Assembly (NCBI RefSeq): GCF_000802185.1
Contig: NZ_KN676113.1
Span: 778,581 to 842,580 of the forward strand
Source of the DNA: Belnapia sp. F-4-1
Lineage (GTDB): Bacteria > Pseudomonadota > Alphaproteobacteria > Acetobacterales > Acetobacteraceae
Length of the DNA: 64,000 bases
Direction: 5' to 3'
The notes under the pieces are model-generated. The model saw only the letters and a list, made by a program, of their open reading frames with translations. It searched no databases and was not told the origin of the DNA. The first letter of the stretch is position 1. Each line of letters starts with the position of its first letter. The translations under genes and the position numbers were made by a program. Positions 10,980-20,757 of the stretch are shown here, piece by piece.

Positions 10980-11173
10980 CGTTTGGTCCGGCCTCCACCG
11001 ATTGATCGTTCTGACCGCCGGCAGGACCCCGGACACACCTGGCGGCGTGTTTGGGGCTGGATGCGCGACGGCACCCGGCCATATGACACGCCCGGCCGGG
11101 CGACGGGTGCCCGCACGCTGCAAAGCGCCCCAGGCGCGCGCGATATTGGCCGGAAGTGGAGGGTTTTCAAGCG

Positions 11174-12286
11174 ATGTCCGAACAACTGGTCGATACGGTC
11201 CGGAATACGCTGCGCGCGGTGCGTGATCCGGCGACGGGGCAGGACATCGTTTCCTCCGGCATGGTGCAGGGGCTGGCGGCGCGCGACGGGCTGGTGCAAT
11301 TCGCCCTCGCCGTGCCGCGTGAGCGGGCGCCGCAGATGGAGCCGCTGCGCCTGGCGGCCGAGCGCGCCGCAGCCGGCGTGCCGGGCGTGCTGAGCGCGAC
11401 GGCGGTGCTGACGGCGCATCGTCCGGCGCCTGCGGCCCCCGCCGCGCCGCCGCGGCCGGGGCCCAAGGCGCCTGCCGGCCAGGGCCCGATGCTGCTGCCC
11501 GAGGTGCGGAAGATCGTCGCCGTCGCCTCCGGCAAGGGCGGCGTCGGCAAGTCCACGACGGCGGTGAACCTCGCCGTGGCACTGGCCGCCGAAGGGCTGA
11601 AGGTCGGGCTTCTCGATGCCGATATCTTCGGCCCCTCCCTTCCCCAGATGCTCGGCACGCGGGAGCGGCCGCGCACCGAGGGCCAGCGGATCATCCCGAT
11701 CAGCCGCTGGGGGCTGAAAGCCATGTCCATCGGTTTCCTCGTCGAGGAGGAGACGGCGATGATCTGGCGTGGCCCGATGGTGATGGGCGCGCTCGAGCAG
11801 CTCATGGGCCAGGTGGAGTGGGGCGCGCTCGACATCATGGTGGTGGACATGCCGCCCGGCACCGGCGACGCCCAGCTCACCATGTCGCAGCGCGTGCCGC
11901 TGGCCGGCGCCGTGATCGTCTCCACGCCGCAGGACGTGGCGCTGATCGACGCCCGGCGCGGGGTGAAGATGTTCGAGAAGGTCAATGTCCCCGTTCTCGG
12001 AGTGATCGAGAACATGTCCTACTATTGCTGCCCGAATTGCGGGCACCGGGACGAGCTTTTCGGCCATGGCGGCGCACGGGCCGAGGCGGCGAGGATGGGC
12101 GTCGAATTCCTCGGCGAGCTGCCGCTGAAGCTCGAGATCCGTACGCTCGCCGATGCCGGCACCCCGATCGTCGCCGCCCGGCCGGAAACGGAGGAGGCGC
12201 AGACCTACCGCCGCATGGCCACCCGGCTCTGGGCCAAGCTGAACGGCGCGGAGGCGCCGGCCGGGCCGCGCATCGTCATCGAGTAG
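11174..12286 (+). CDS. apbC: Mrp/ApbC iron-sulfur carrier ATPase
   Basis: A 370-residue P-loop ATPase of the Mrp/NBP35 family that carries [4Fe-4S] clusters to apoproteins. The N-terminal 80 residues are a MIP18/FeS-assembly domain (VRNTLRAVRDPATGQDIV). A proline-alanine linker follows, then the deviant Walker A motif SGKGGVGKSTTA, the FGPSLPQMLG motif and a C-terminal CxxC (YYCCPNCGH) that binds the cluster. ATG 11174 is chosen over 11156 because a TGGAGGG site lies upstream of it. It is divergent from hflK, with 194 bases between the starts. Confidence 0.95.
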   Translation: MSEQLVDTVRNTLRAVRDPATGQDIVSSGMVQGLAARDGLVQFALAVPRERAPQMEPLRLAAERAAAGVPGVLSATAVLTAHRPAPAAPAAPPRPGPKAPAGQGPMLLPEVRKIVAVASGKGGVGKSTTAVNLAVALAAEGLKVGLLDADIFGPSLPQMLGTRERPRTEGQRIIPISRWGLKAMSIGFLVEEETAMIWRGPMVMGALEQLMGQVEWGALDIMVVDMPPGTGDAQLTMSQRVPLAGAVIVSTPQDVALIDARRGVKMFEKVNVPVLGVIENMSYYCCPNCGHRDELFGHGGARAEAARMGVEFLGELPLKLEIRTLADAGTPIVAARPETEEAQTYRRMATRLWAKLNGAEAPAGPRIVIE

Positions 12287-12290
12287 CGGC

Positions 12291-12599
12291 TTACCGCCGC
12301 GGCGCGGTCCAGCGCCCGAGCAGGACACCGAGGAGCAGCATCCCGCCAAGCAGCGCCACCACCTCGCCGAACAGGGCATGGGCCAGCGGCAGGCCGATCA
12401 GCACGGCGAGGACCAGCACGCCGACCCAGAGCCAGCGCCGCCAGCCGGCCAGCGGCGAATCGGGCACCGGCGGCCGCGCCGCGCGCGGGGCGGCCGGCCT
12501 GCCGGCCGGACGGCCGGCACGCGAGGCGCGGGGCTTCGGCGCCGGGCGGGCGGTGCCCGCCGGGCTGCCGGCATCCTTGCCGCCTGGGCTCCGGCTCAT
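12291..12599 (-). CDS. Small membrane protein translationally coupled to thyX
   Basis: A 102-residue protein of unknown function. The first half is basic and rich in proline, alanine and arginine. The second half has two predicted membrane helices (roughly residues 53-70 and 75-93), joined by a short loop, and ends in WTAPRR. The start codon overlaps the thyX stop (ATGA), so it is the second gene of a thyX operon. The 3' end lies five bases from the convergent mrp stop. I do not recognise the family; the basic tail could bind nucleic acid or lipid head groups, which is only a guess. Confidence 0.7.
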   Translation of the reverse strand: MSRSPGGKDAGSPAGTARPAPKPRASRAGRPAGRPAAPRAARPPVPDSPLAGWRRWLWVGVLVLAVLIGLPLAHALFGEVVALLGGMLLLGVLLGRWTAPRR

Positions 12600-13537
12600 G
12601 CGGCGGGGCGCCCCAGCATCTCCATCAGCTCGCGCCATTCCCGCTTGGAGAGGCCGCTGCCGGGCTGCTCCACCGGCTCGCCCGCCAGCATCCGCCGGAC
12701 GATGGCCAGCATCCCGGCCGAGAGCGTCGCGGCGCCCATGCGGTAGTCGACGAAGGCCTCGTGGCAGGCCGGCACCCAGGCCTTCACCATCTCCAGCATG
12801 GCATCGGCGTAGGCGCGGATCTCGTACTGCGCATGGGCATCGGCGCGCAGCGAAAGGAAGTTGAGGAGGTTGTGGAGGTCCGTCTTCCAGTACCACTGGG
12901 TATAGGTATTGAGCGTCAGGTTCATCCGCGCCAGCTCGCGCGCCAGGCCCTGGCGGGCGGGATCGACCGGATTGCCCTCGGCATCCTCGTTCAGCATCCA
13001 GGCATAGTGGTCATAGGCCTGCATCGCATCGCCGCGCAGCAGGTCGAGGACGCGCGCCGCTTCCTCGCCTTCCAGCAGCTCTCCGCGGCCCTGGCGGTTG
13101 GCGGTGGACTGCGCGGCGAGCTGGTCGGGTGCCGGGATGTAGAATTCCCGGTCGAGGATGGAGTAGCGCGCCGAATACTCGTTCACATTCGCGGTGCGGT
13201 GCCGGATCCACTGCCGGGCAATGAAGATCGGCAGCTTCACATGGAACTTGATCTCGCACATCTCGAAGGGTGTCGAGTGGCGGTGCCGCATCAGGTAGCG
13301 GATCAGGCCCCGGTCCTCATTGGCGGCGCGGGTGCCGCGGCCATAGGAGACGCGGGCAGCCTGCACCACCGCCGCGTCGTCGCCCATGTAGTCGATGACG
13401 CGGACGAAACCGTGATCGAGCACCGGCGCGGCCCGGTAGAGCAGCGCCTCCAGCCCTGGCGCGACGGGGCGGCGGGTACGGCCCTCGGCGGCGCGGGCGG
13501 CCTCGATCTCCTGCTGCTGGTCGTCGGTGAGGGGCAT
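12596..13537 (-). CDS. thyX: Flavin-dependent thymidylate synthase
   Basis: A 313-residue ThyX. It methylates dUMP to dTMP using methylene-tetrahydrofolate, FAD and NADPH. The signature RHR-x7-S is present as [11 protein letters not shown], followed by [13 protein letters not shown] and the late [11 protein letters not shown] segment are also typical. ATG 13537 ([10 protein letters not shown]) is chosen because GAAGGA precedes it; the 32 residues upstream do not look coding. Its presence suggests that the organism may lack classical ThyA, which cannot be checked here. Confidence 0.96.
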   Translation of the reverse strand: MPLTDDQQQEIEAARAAEGRTRRPVAPGLEALLYRAAPVLDHGFVRVIDYMGDDAAVVQAARVSYGRGTRAANEDRGLIRYLMRHRHSTPFEMCEIKFHVKLPIFIARQWIRHRTANVNEYSARYSILDREFYIPAPDQLAAQSTANRQGRGELLEGEEAARVLDLLRGDAMQAYDHYAWMLNEDAEGNPVDPARQGLARELARMNLTLNTYTQWYWKTDLHNLLNFLSLRADAHAQYEIRAYADAMLEMVKAWVPACHEAFVDYRMGAATLSAGMLAIVRRMLAGEPVEQPGSGLSKREWRELMEMLGRPAA

Positions 13538-13689
13538 GGGTGGTCCTTCGTGCTGGGCCGGGATGTAGCCCAGCGCCGCCCTCCACGCCACGATGATGGG
13601 AGCCGGTGTGGCGCCGGCGCATCGCGAGGCCATTCACCGCGACATAAACCGCCCTGCCCCCTCGAATTCCGCTGCCGAAGCGCCTACAT

Positions 13690-13960
13690 CTGATCCGTCG
13701 CTTCGGCGACTATGGTGATAAACACGGCTTGGAATAATCGTTGCGGACCCGGGGGCAGTGCCCGGCGCCTCCACCATCCTGGGGGCGAAACAGGCTCGAC
13801 GCGCGTGGTAAAGAAGCCGCTTTTGCCCGGCATGGTTCCGCCGTCATCGGGCCGATTCTAAGTGCGAACGATAACAGCCGCGAGGCTGTCGCACTCGCTG
13901 CCTAGGAATAGGTAAGCGCGGCTCGGGGGGCGCCGGGCAACAGAAGCCCCCCACTTTCTA
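13690..13960 (+). ncRNA. ssrA: Two-piece (circularly permuted) tmRNA
   Basis: This 490-base gap between thyX and sspB holds a permuted alpha-type tmRNA gene. The acceptor piece comes first and ends with an encoded CCA at 13774-13776. Its 3' acceptor strand CGCCTCC (13766-13772) pairs with GGGGGCG (13781-13787) at the start of the coding piece, giving seven pairs with a G3-U70 wobble, the alanine identity signal. The two pieces are separated by only four bases, TCCT. The T stem CCGGG/CCCGG (13749-13753, 13761-13765) closes an unusual GGCAGTG loop. The coding piece begins GGGGGCGAAACAGGCTCGAC and carries the tag frame. The outer ends (about 13690 and 13960) are estimates. Together with SmpB it rescues stalled ribosomes. 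Confidence 0.93.
13864..13905 (+). other. tmRNA tag reading frame
   Basis: The resume codon GCG at 13864 opens the tag ANDNSREAVALAA, ending at TAG 13903-13905. The AND start and LAA end are the usual tag features: the ALAA-type tail is the ClpX degron, and the N-terminal part is the SspB contact. The gene just downstream encodes that adaptor. Confidence 0.95.
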
Positions 13961-14030
13961 CAGGCCTATCCAATACTCCCACTTCCGTGATTGAGTAAAA
14001 TCGCACTATATGGGGGGGGGAGTTCGATGC

Positions 14031-14519
14031 ATGAGCGATTCGTCAACCCGTCCTGAGAGCCTTCTGCCCTACGCCCTTTGGACGGAGGAAGCCCTGCGCG
14101 CCGTGGTGCAGGATGCGCTGTCGCATGCCGCCAAGCACGGCCTGCCCGGCGAGCACCATTTCTACATCACCTTCCGCACCGACCATCCGGGCGTCGCCAT
14201 GCCCGGCCATCTCCGCGCCCGCTACCCGCAGGAGATGACGGTCGTGATGCAGCACAAATTCTGGGACCTGGTCGTGGATCGCGGCGCCGGCAGCTTCTCC
14301 GTCGGCCTCTCCTTCGGCGGTGTCCCGGCCATGCTGACCGTGCCCTTCGCCGCGCTGACCGCCTTCGCCGACCCCTCCGTCCGCTTCGGCCTGCGCTTCC
14401 AGGCGATGCCCGTGCAGGAAGCGGCGCCGCAGCCCGAGACCGCGGCCGCGGCGGCGGCGGCCGAGCCAAGCCAGGTCGTCAGCCTCGACAGCTTCCGCCG
14501 CCGGCCGGCCCGCGACTGA
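14031..14519 (+). CDS. sspB: SspB, ClpXP adaptor for tmRNA-tagged proteins (alpha type)
   Basis: A 162-residue protein of the alphaproteobacterial SspB family. The folded substrate-binding domain covers about residues 10-125 (for example HFYITFRTDHPGV and FWDLVVDRGAGSFSV). A flexible alanine-rich linker leads to the C-terminal ClpX-binding module VVSLDSFRRR. It should deliver proteins bearing the tmRNA tag to ClpXP. ATG 14031 is chosen because a GGGGGGGGAG run lies about nine bases upstream; an ATG at 14010 precedes that run. The gene lies directly after ssrA, linking tag synthesis and tag recognition. Confidence 0.93.
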   Translation: MSDSSTRPESLLPYALWTEEALRAVVQDALSHAAKHGLPGEHHFYITFRTDHPGVAMPGHLRARYPQEMTVVMQHKFWDLVVDRGAGSFSVGLSFGGVPAMLTVPFAALTAFADPSVRFGLRFQAMPVQEAAPQPETAAAAAAAEPSQVVSLDSFRRRPARD

Positions 14520-14618
14520 TCCTCTGCCGGTTGGCTTGGCCCCGCCTCTGGGCTAATGCCGGGTGATGATCGCGCCGCCGGTGGCCCATCGGCGGCGCCC
14601 CCTTCGCGGAGACCGCCC

Positions 14619-16348
<1,730 letters not shown>

Positions 16349-16414
16349 CCACCCGCCAGCCGTTGCCCGTGTGGTACTGGCTTTGCGCATCCCGGCCTTC
16401 GGCCGGGACACGAC

Positions 16415-16446
16415 GGCAACGACTTCTACGAAGGCCTCGAGTGATG
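16415..16446 (+). repeat. Direct repeat copy 2 with intervening hairpin
   Basis: This copy again reads GNDFYEGLE and stop, then ATG of the DUF1272 gene. All differences from copy 1 are third-position changes (GAG/GAA, GGG/GGC, CTG/CTC in place). Between the copies is a TCCCGGCC TTC GGCCGGGA hairpin near 16390-16409. The 98-base unit looks inserted or duplicated. Confidence 0.8.
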
Positions 16447-16695
16447 CTGGAGCTCCGCCCGAATTGCGAATGCTGCGGGCGGGACCTGCCGCCCGAGAGC
16501 CGGGAGGCGCTGATCTGCTCCTTCGAATGCACCTGGTGCCGGGACTGCGCGGCGAACCGCCTGCCCGGCGGCCTCTGCCCGAATTGCGGCGGCGAGCTGG
16601 TGACGCGGCCAGTCCGGCCCGCCGGCAAGCTCGAGCGCTTCCCCGCCGCCACGGCGCGCAAGCGCTCCACCCTCCCCGCCTGCGCCGGAGCCTGA
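16444..16695 (+). CDS. DUF1272 family cysteine-rich protein
   Basis: An 83-residue protein that starts MLELRPNCECCGRDLPP and contains four CxxC-type pairs (CECC, CSFEC, CRDC, CPNC), which should bind zinc as small ribbon modules. The pattern CECC...CSFECTWCRDC...GLCPNCGGELV matches the DUF1272 family of unknown function. The ATG directly follows the second copy of the fumarase tail repeat. The basic C-terminal tail after residue 60 is variable. RidA and VOC genes follow closely and may be cotranscribed. Confidence 0.9.
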   Translation: MLELRPNCECCGRDLPPESREALICSFECTWCRDCAANRLPGGLCPNCGGELVTRPVRPAGKLERFPAATARKRSTLPACAGA

Positions 16696-16700
16696 GCCGC

Positions 16701-17096
16701 ATGGCCCGCATCCACATCTCCTCCGGCTCCCGCTTCGAGGAGGAGATCGGCTATTCCCGCGCCGTGGTCTATGGCGACCATGTCTGGGTGTCCGGCACCA
16801 CCGGCTACGACTACGCCCGCATGACCATCGAGGATGATGTCGTGGCCCAGGCCGACCAGGCCTTCCGCAACATCGCCGCCGCCCTCGCGGAGGCCGGCGC
16901 CAGCCTCGACGACGTGGTGCGCGTGCTCTTCATCGTGCCCCGCCGCGAGGACTGGGAACCCTGCTGGCCGGTGGTGAAGCGCCACCTTGGCAAAGCCCGC
17001 CCCGCCTCCACCCTCATCCATGCCGGGCTGCAGACCGATGCCATGCGCATCGAGATCGAGGTCACGGCCCGCCTGCCCGGAAAAGGATCCATCTGA
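16701..17096 (+). CDS. RidA/YjgF-family protein
   Basis: A 131-residue single-domain Rid protein. Canonical RidA deaminates reactive enamine/imine intermediates released by PLP enzymes. Visible family features are VWVSGTTGYD, the AFRNIAAALAEAGASLDDVVRVL helix and a C-terminal IEIEVTARL. In true RidA an arginine before the last strand binds the substrate carboxylate. Here the corresponding region reads TLIHAGLQTDAMRIEIE, lacking the usual ARxAV form, so it may be one of the Rid subfamilies without proven deaminase activity. It starts five bases after the DUF1272 stop and overlaps the next gene (TGATG). Confidence 0.9.
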   Translation: MARIHISSGSRFEEEIGYSRAVVYGDHVWVSGTTGYDYARMTIEDDVVAQADQAFRNIAAALAEAGASLDDVVRVLFIVPRREDWEPCWPVVKRHLGKARPASTLIHAGLQTDAMRIEIEVTARLPGKGSI

Positions 17097-17494
17097 TGCG
17101 CTTCGCGGTCGATCGGCTGGACCATCTCGTCATCAACTGCCGCGACATGGAGGTCATGGCTTCCTGGTACCAGCGCGTCCTCGGGATGGAGCGGGAGGAT
17201 TTCGGCACGCCACCCCGCATCGCGCTGAAATTCGGTGGGCAGAAGATCAACCTCCGCCCCGCCGATGCCCCGGCGGAGGAATGGATCGCCGCCGCCCGCT
17301 GCGAGCCCGGTACGCAGGACCTGTGCTTCGTCGTCGCGGTCTCGCCGGCGGAGATCGTCGGCCAGTTCCATGCCTGCGGCGTCACCATCGAACTCGGCCC
17401 GGTCAGCCGCACCGGCGCGCTCGGCGCCATGGGCTCGGTCTATTGCCGGGATCCGGAGGGCAACCTGATCGAGGTCTCCTCCTACTCCGCCTGA
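17096..17494 (+). CDS. VOC (glyoxalase/dioxygenase fold) protein
   Basis: A 132-residue vicinal-oxygen-chelate protein. The first beta-alpha-beta module opens with RLDHLVINCRDMEVMASWY. The second ends with the conserved SVYCRDPEGNLIEVSSY, where the final glutamate is a metal ligand. H10, E114-type and other metal positions look kept, so it may be an active metalloenzyme, but family members range from glyoxalases to resistance proteins and the substrate is unknown. It is coupled to the ridA-like gene by a TGATG overlap. fumC begins 73 bases downstream. Confidence 0.88.
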   Translation: MRFAVDRLDHLVINCRDMEVMASWYQRVLGMEREDFGTPPRIALKFGGQKINLRPADAPAEEWIAAARCEPGTQDLCFVVAVSPAEIVGQFHACGVTIELGPVSRTGALGAMGSVYCRDPEGNLIEVSSYSA

Positions 17495-17567
17495 GGCGAC
17501 CGGGCCGGGCCGACGAACGGCTTGCCCTTCGCCACGTTGGCAGGGCGACCGCCAAGGAGACGCCCGC

Positions 17568-18974
17568 ATGGCCGAGACCCGCACCGAGACCGACAGCCTC
17601 GGCACCATCGACATCCCCGCCGACCGCTACTGGGGCCCGCAGACCGAGCGGGCGCGCCTCCTCTTCCGCATCGGGACGGAGCATTTCACCCCGGCCCTGA
17701 TCCGCGCCGTCGGCCTGCACAAATGGGCCTGCGCCGAGGCGAATGGCCGGCTCGGCGAGCTTCCGGCCGAGCTTGTCGGGCCGATCAGGGATGCGGCGCA
17801 GGAGATCGTCGACGGCCAGCGCGATGCCGACTTTCCGCTGCCGATCTGGCAGACCGGCTCCGGCACGCAGACCAACATGAACGCCAACGAGGTCATCTCG
17901 AACCGCGCCAACGAGATGCTGGGTCAGCCGCTCGGCAGCCGGAAGCCCGTCCACCCCAATGACCACGTCAATCGCGGCCAGTCCTCGAACGACAATTTCC
18001 CGACCATGATGCATATCGCCGCCGCCGAGACGGTGGAGGGACGCCTGCTTCCCGCCCTCGGCCGGCTGCATGCAGCGCTGAACCGGCGCGCGGAGGAATG
18101 GGCCGACATCATCAAGGTCGGCCGGACCCATATGATGGACGCGGTGCCGGTCACGCTCGGCCAGGAAGCCGGTGCCTGGGCCCGCCAGGTGGAGCTCGGC
18201 CAGGAGCGCCTGCGCGCCACCCTGCCACGGCTGCTGATGCTGCCCCAGGGCGGCACCGCGGTCGGCACCGGCCTCAACCGCCACCGCGACTTCGACCGCG
18301 TCTTCTGCGAGATCGTCGCCGAGCGCACCGGCCTCGCCTTCGCCCCGAACCCGAACAAGTTCGAGGGCATGGGCGCGCATGACGCCCTCGTCGAGCTGCA
18401 GGGGGCGATGAACGTGATCGCCGTCTCGCTCAACAAGCTCGGCAACGACGTGCGCCTGCTGGGCAGCGGCCCACGCTCCGGCCTGTCGGAACTGGTGGTG
18501 CCGGCGGACGGGCTCTCTTCCTCCATCATGCCGGGCAAGACCAATCCGACCCAGGCGGAGGCGCTGACCATGGTCTGCGCCCAGGTGATGGGCAACACCA
18601 CCACCGTCACCATGGCCGGCGCGCAGAGCTTCCTTGAGCTCAACGTGTTCAAGCCGGTGATCATCCACTGCGTGCTGCAATCGGCGACCCTGTTGGCCGA
18701 TGCCGCCGAAAGCTTCGCCGAGCACATGGTCCTGAAGCTGGAGCCGGCGCGGGAGCGCATCGCCGAGAACCTGGCGAAGTCGCTGATGCTGGTGACGGCG
18801 CTGAACCCGCGGATCGGCTACGACAAGGCCGTCGCCATCGGCAAGCTGGCGCTCAAGGAGAACCTGACGCTGAAGGACGCCGCCCAGCGCCTCGGCCATG
18901 TCAGCCCGGAGGATTTCGACCGCTGGGTCCGGCCGGAGGACATGGTCACCCCCGGCGCCACGCTGGATGGGTGA
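17568..18974 (+). CDS. fumC: Class II fumarate hydratase
   Basis: A 468-residue enzyme of the fumarase/aspartase superfamily. It interconverts fumarate and malate without an iron-sulfur cluster. Signature stretches are TGSGTQTNMNANEVISNRA, the catalytic region HPNDHVNRGQSSND, and GSSIMPGKTNP-type SSSIMPGKTNPTQAEA. The length is standard. It is oxygen- and iron-independent, so it complements the class I enzyme encoded just upstream. AAGGAGA precedes the start. The RHH gene begins inside its last codons. Confidence 0.96.
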   Translation: MAETRTETDSLGTIDIPADRYWGPQTERARLLFRIGTEHFTPALIRAVGLHKWACAEANGRLGELPAELVGPIRDAAQEIVDGQRDADFPLPIWQTGSGTQTNMNANEVISNRANEMLGQPLGSRKPVHPNDHVNRGQSSNDNFPTMMHIAAAETVEGRLLPALGRLHAALNRRAEEWADIIKVGRTHMMDAVPVTLGQEAGAWARQVELGQERLRATLPRLLMLPQGGTAVGTGLNRHRDFDRVFCEIVAERTGLAFAPNPNKFEGMGAHDALVELQGAMNVIAVSLNKLGNDVRLLGSGPRSGLSELVVPADGLSSSIMPGKTNPTQAEALTMVCAQVMGNTTTVTMAGAQSFLELNVFKPVIIHCVLQSATLLADAAESFAEHMVLKLEPARERIAENLAKSLMLVTALNPRIGYDKAVAIGKLALKENLTLKDAAQRLGHVSPEDFDRWVRPEDMVTPGATLDG

Positions 18975-19188
18975 GGAGCGGCATCTCAGGAAGCGCAGCT
19001 TCCAGCTTGCCGGGCATCGCACCTCGGTGGCGCTGGAGGCGGATTTCTGGGTGGTGCTGGAGGATGTCGCCGCCCGGCGCGGGCAGAGCCTCGCCGGGCT
19101 GGTGACGGAGATCGACACCGCCCGCGCCGGCTCCGGCCGGCCGCTGGCGAGTGCGCTTCGGGTCTTCGCCCTGGCGGAGAAGGCCTAG
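18967..19188 (+). CDS. Ribbon-helix-helix domain protein
   Basis: A 73-residue protein with an RHH_4-type domain: RKRSFQLAGHRTSVALEADFW forms the ribbon strand and first helix, and ARRGQSLAGLVTEID the second helix. Such proteins are common in alphaproteobacteria and may bind DNA as dimers, but the targets are unknown. The ATG lies within the fumC 3' end (overlap of eight bases), indicating translational coupling. Its stop overlaps the convergent gene at 19185. Confidence 0.85.
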   Translation: MGEERHLRKRSFQLAGHRTSVALEADFWVVLEDVAARRGQSLAGLVTEIDTARAGSGRPLASALRVFALAEKA

Positions 19189-19517
19189 CGCGTCCGCGCC
19201 GGGGCCGAGACGCCGCCCCCTCCCCCGCCGCCGCCGCCGCCGAGCGTCGCCGCCAGCACCCCGGCCGCAATGCCGAGCGGCACGCTGACCAGCAGCGAGG
19301 TCGGCGCGCCCGTCTCGGCCGGCCGGGGCGCCTGCAGCACCCGTTCGCTGATCGCCCGGCGCGGTCGTCGCGGCGGGCCGGGCGAGGCGATGGGCGCCGC
19401 GCCCCGCGCTGGCACGGCGATGGAGGCCTCGGCCGGCACCACCACTGCGCGCTGCTGCGCCGCCGCTGGCCAGGCCAGGACGATCAGCAGCAGCGGCAGG
19501 AGGGGGCGAGGGACCAT
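19185..19517 (-). CDS. Hypothetical exported protein with poly-glycine tract
   Basis: A 110-residue protein with a clear signal peptide (MVPRPLLPLLLIVLAWPAAAQ). An alanine/proline-rich segment follows, then a hydrophobic stretch (SLLVSVPLGIAAGVLAATL, about 75-93), which may be a membrane helix, and a run of about ten glycines before the end. The glycine run corresponds to CCG/CCC repeats near 19215-19240, a site prone to slippage. No family recognised. Upstream lies the acyl-CoA dehydrogenase gene on the same strand, 41 bases away. Confidence 0.55.
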   Translation of the reverse strand: MVPRPLLPLLLIVLAWPAAAQQRAVVVPAEASIAVPARGAAPIASPGPPRRPRRAISERVLQAPRPAETGAPTSLLVSVPLGIAAGVLAATLGGGGGGGGGGVSAPARTR

Positions 19518-19558
19518 TCCGATATTGTACCTATCCGGCACCGCCCCCGGCAAGCGGC

Positions 19559-20713
19559 TTATCGCCGGCCGAGCATCGAGCGGGCGATGATCAGCCGCAT
19601 CACCTCGTTCGTCCCTTCGAGGATCCGGTGGACGCGGAGATCGCGGACAATCTTCTCGATCCCGTATTCTGCCAGGTAGCCATAGCCGCCGAGCAGCTGC
19701 AGCGCATCGTCCGCCACCTTGTGGCAGGTGTCGGTGACGAAGCGCTTGGCCATGGCACAGAAGGCGCCGGCATCCGGCGCCTTGGCATCCAGCTTGCCGC
19801 AGGCGCGCCAAAGCAGGGTGCGGCTCGCTTCCAGCTCCGTCCGCATGTCGGCCAGGCGGAACTGGGTGTTCTGGAAATCGGCGACCGCCTTGCCGAAGGC
19901 CTGGCGCTCCTGGACATAGGCCAGGGCCTTGTCGAGCGCCGCCTGCGCCCCGCCGAGCGAGCAGGCGGCGATGTTCAGCCGTCCGCCATCCAGCCCCGCC
20001 ATGGCGAAGCGGAAGCCCTGCCCCTCCTCGCCGAGCAGGGCGGAGGCGGGAACGCGGGCGCCGTCGAAGATCAGCTGCCGCGTCGGCTGGGCGTTCCAGC
20101 CCATCTTCCGCTCATTGGCGCCAAAGGAGAGGCCCGGGGTGTCCTTCGGGATCAGCAGGGCGGAAACGCCGCCCGGCCCCTCGCCCCCCGTCCGCACCAT
20201 GGTGAGGTAAAGGTCGGAGGCGCCGGCGCCGGAGATGAACTGCTTGGTGCCGTCGAGGATGTAATGGTCGCCCTCCCGCCGTGCCCGGGTGCGTAGCGCC
20301 GCGGCGTCGGAGCCGGAGCCGGGCTCGGTCAGCGCATAGCTGGCCACCAGCCGCATCGGCACCAGCTCCGGCAGCCAGCGGGCGCGCTGGGTGTCGTTGC
20401 CGAAGCAGTCGATCATCCAGGCGACCATGTTGTGGATGGAGAGATAGGCCGAGACGGTGGGGCAGCCCATCGCCAGCGCCTCGAACACCACCGCGGCGTC
20501 GAGCCGCGTCAGTCCCGCCCCGCCGCTCTCCTCCCGAACATAGAGCGCCGCCATGCCGAGGCTGGCGGCGGCGCGCATCTCTTCCACCGGGAAGTGCCGT
20601 GCCTGGTCCCATTCCAGCGCCCGCGGGGCGAGGGTGTCCATGGCGAAGCCGAGCGCCGTCTCGCGGAGCTCTCGCGTCGCCTCGGGCAGTTCGAAGGCCT
20701 GGTCGGGCAGCAT
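19559..20713 (-). CDS. Acyl-CoA dehydrogenase (isobutyryl/short-branched-chain type)
   Basis: A 384-residue FAD enzyme that oxidises an acyl-CoA to its 2-enoyl-CoA. Signatures are YALTEPGSGSDAAAL, KQFISGAG, QAFGKAVADFQNTQF and the C-terminal LQLLGGYGYLAEYGIEK. The catalytic glutamate is expected in ILEGTNEVMR (E366). Overall it most resembles isobutyryl-CoA dehydrogenase (ACAD8), pointing to valine breakdown, but chain-length preference cannot be read reliably. ATG 20713 gives the family-typical N-terminus. The upstream gene, a 2-oxoacid ferredoxin oxidoreductase that yields acyl-CoAs, is only 44 bases away, so the two may act in sequence. Confidence 0.92.
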   Translation of the reverse strand: MLPDQAFELPEATRELRETALGFAMDTLAPRALEWDQARHFPVEEMRAAASLGMAALYVREESGGAGLTRLDAAVVFEALAMGCPTVSAYLSIHNMVAWMIDCFGNDTQRARWLPELVPMRLVASYALTEPGSGSDAAALRTRARREGDHYILDGTKQFISGAGASDLYLTMVRTGGEGPGGVSALLIPKDTPGLSFGANERKMGWNAQPTRQLIFDGARVPASALLGEEGQGFRFAMAGLDGGRLNIAACSLGGAQAALDKALAYVQERQAFGKAVADFQNTQFRLADMRTELEASRTLLWRACGKLDAKAPDAGAFCAMAKRFVTDTCHKVADDALQLLGGYGYLAEYGIEKIVRDLRVHRILEGTNEVMRLIIARSMLGRR

Positions 20714-20757
20714 GGTCGTCCTCCGGATGCCGTCTCTGCAGCTTGGGCGGATGTAGC

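Noticed and set aside
16701-17096. RidA-like gene as rutC partner of the orphan rutA
   Set aside because: It lies 10 kb away in another operon and lacks clear RutC features.
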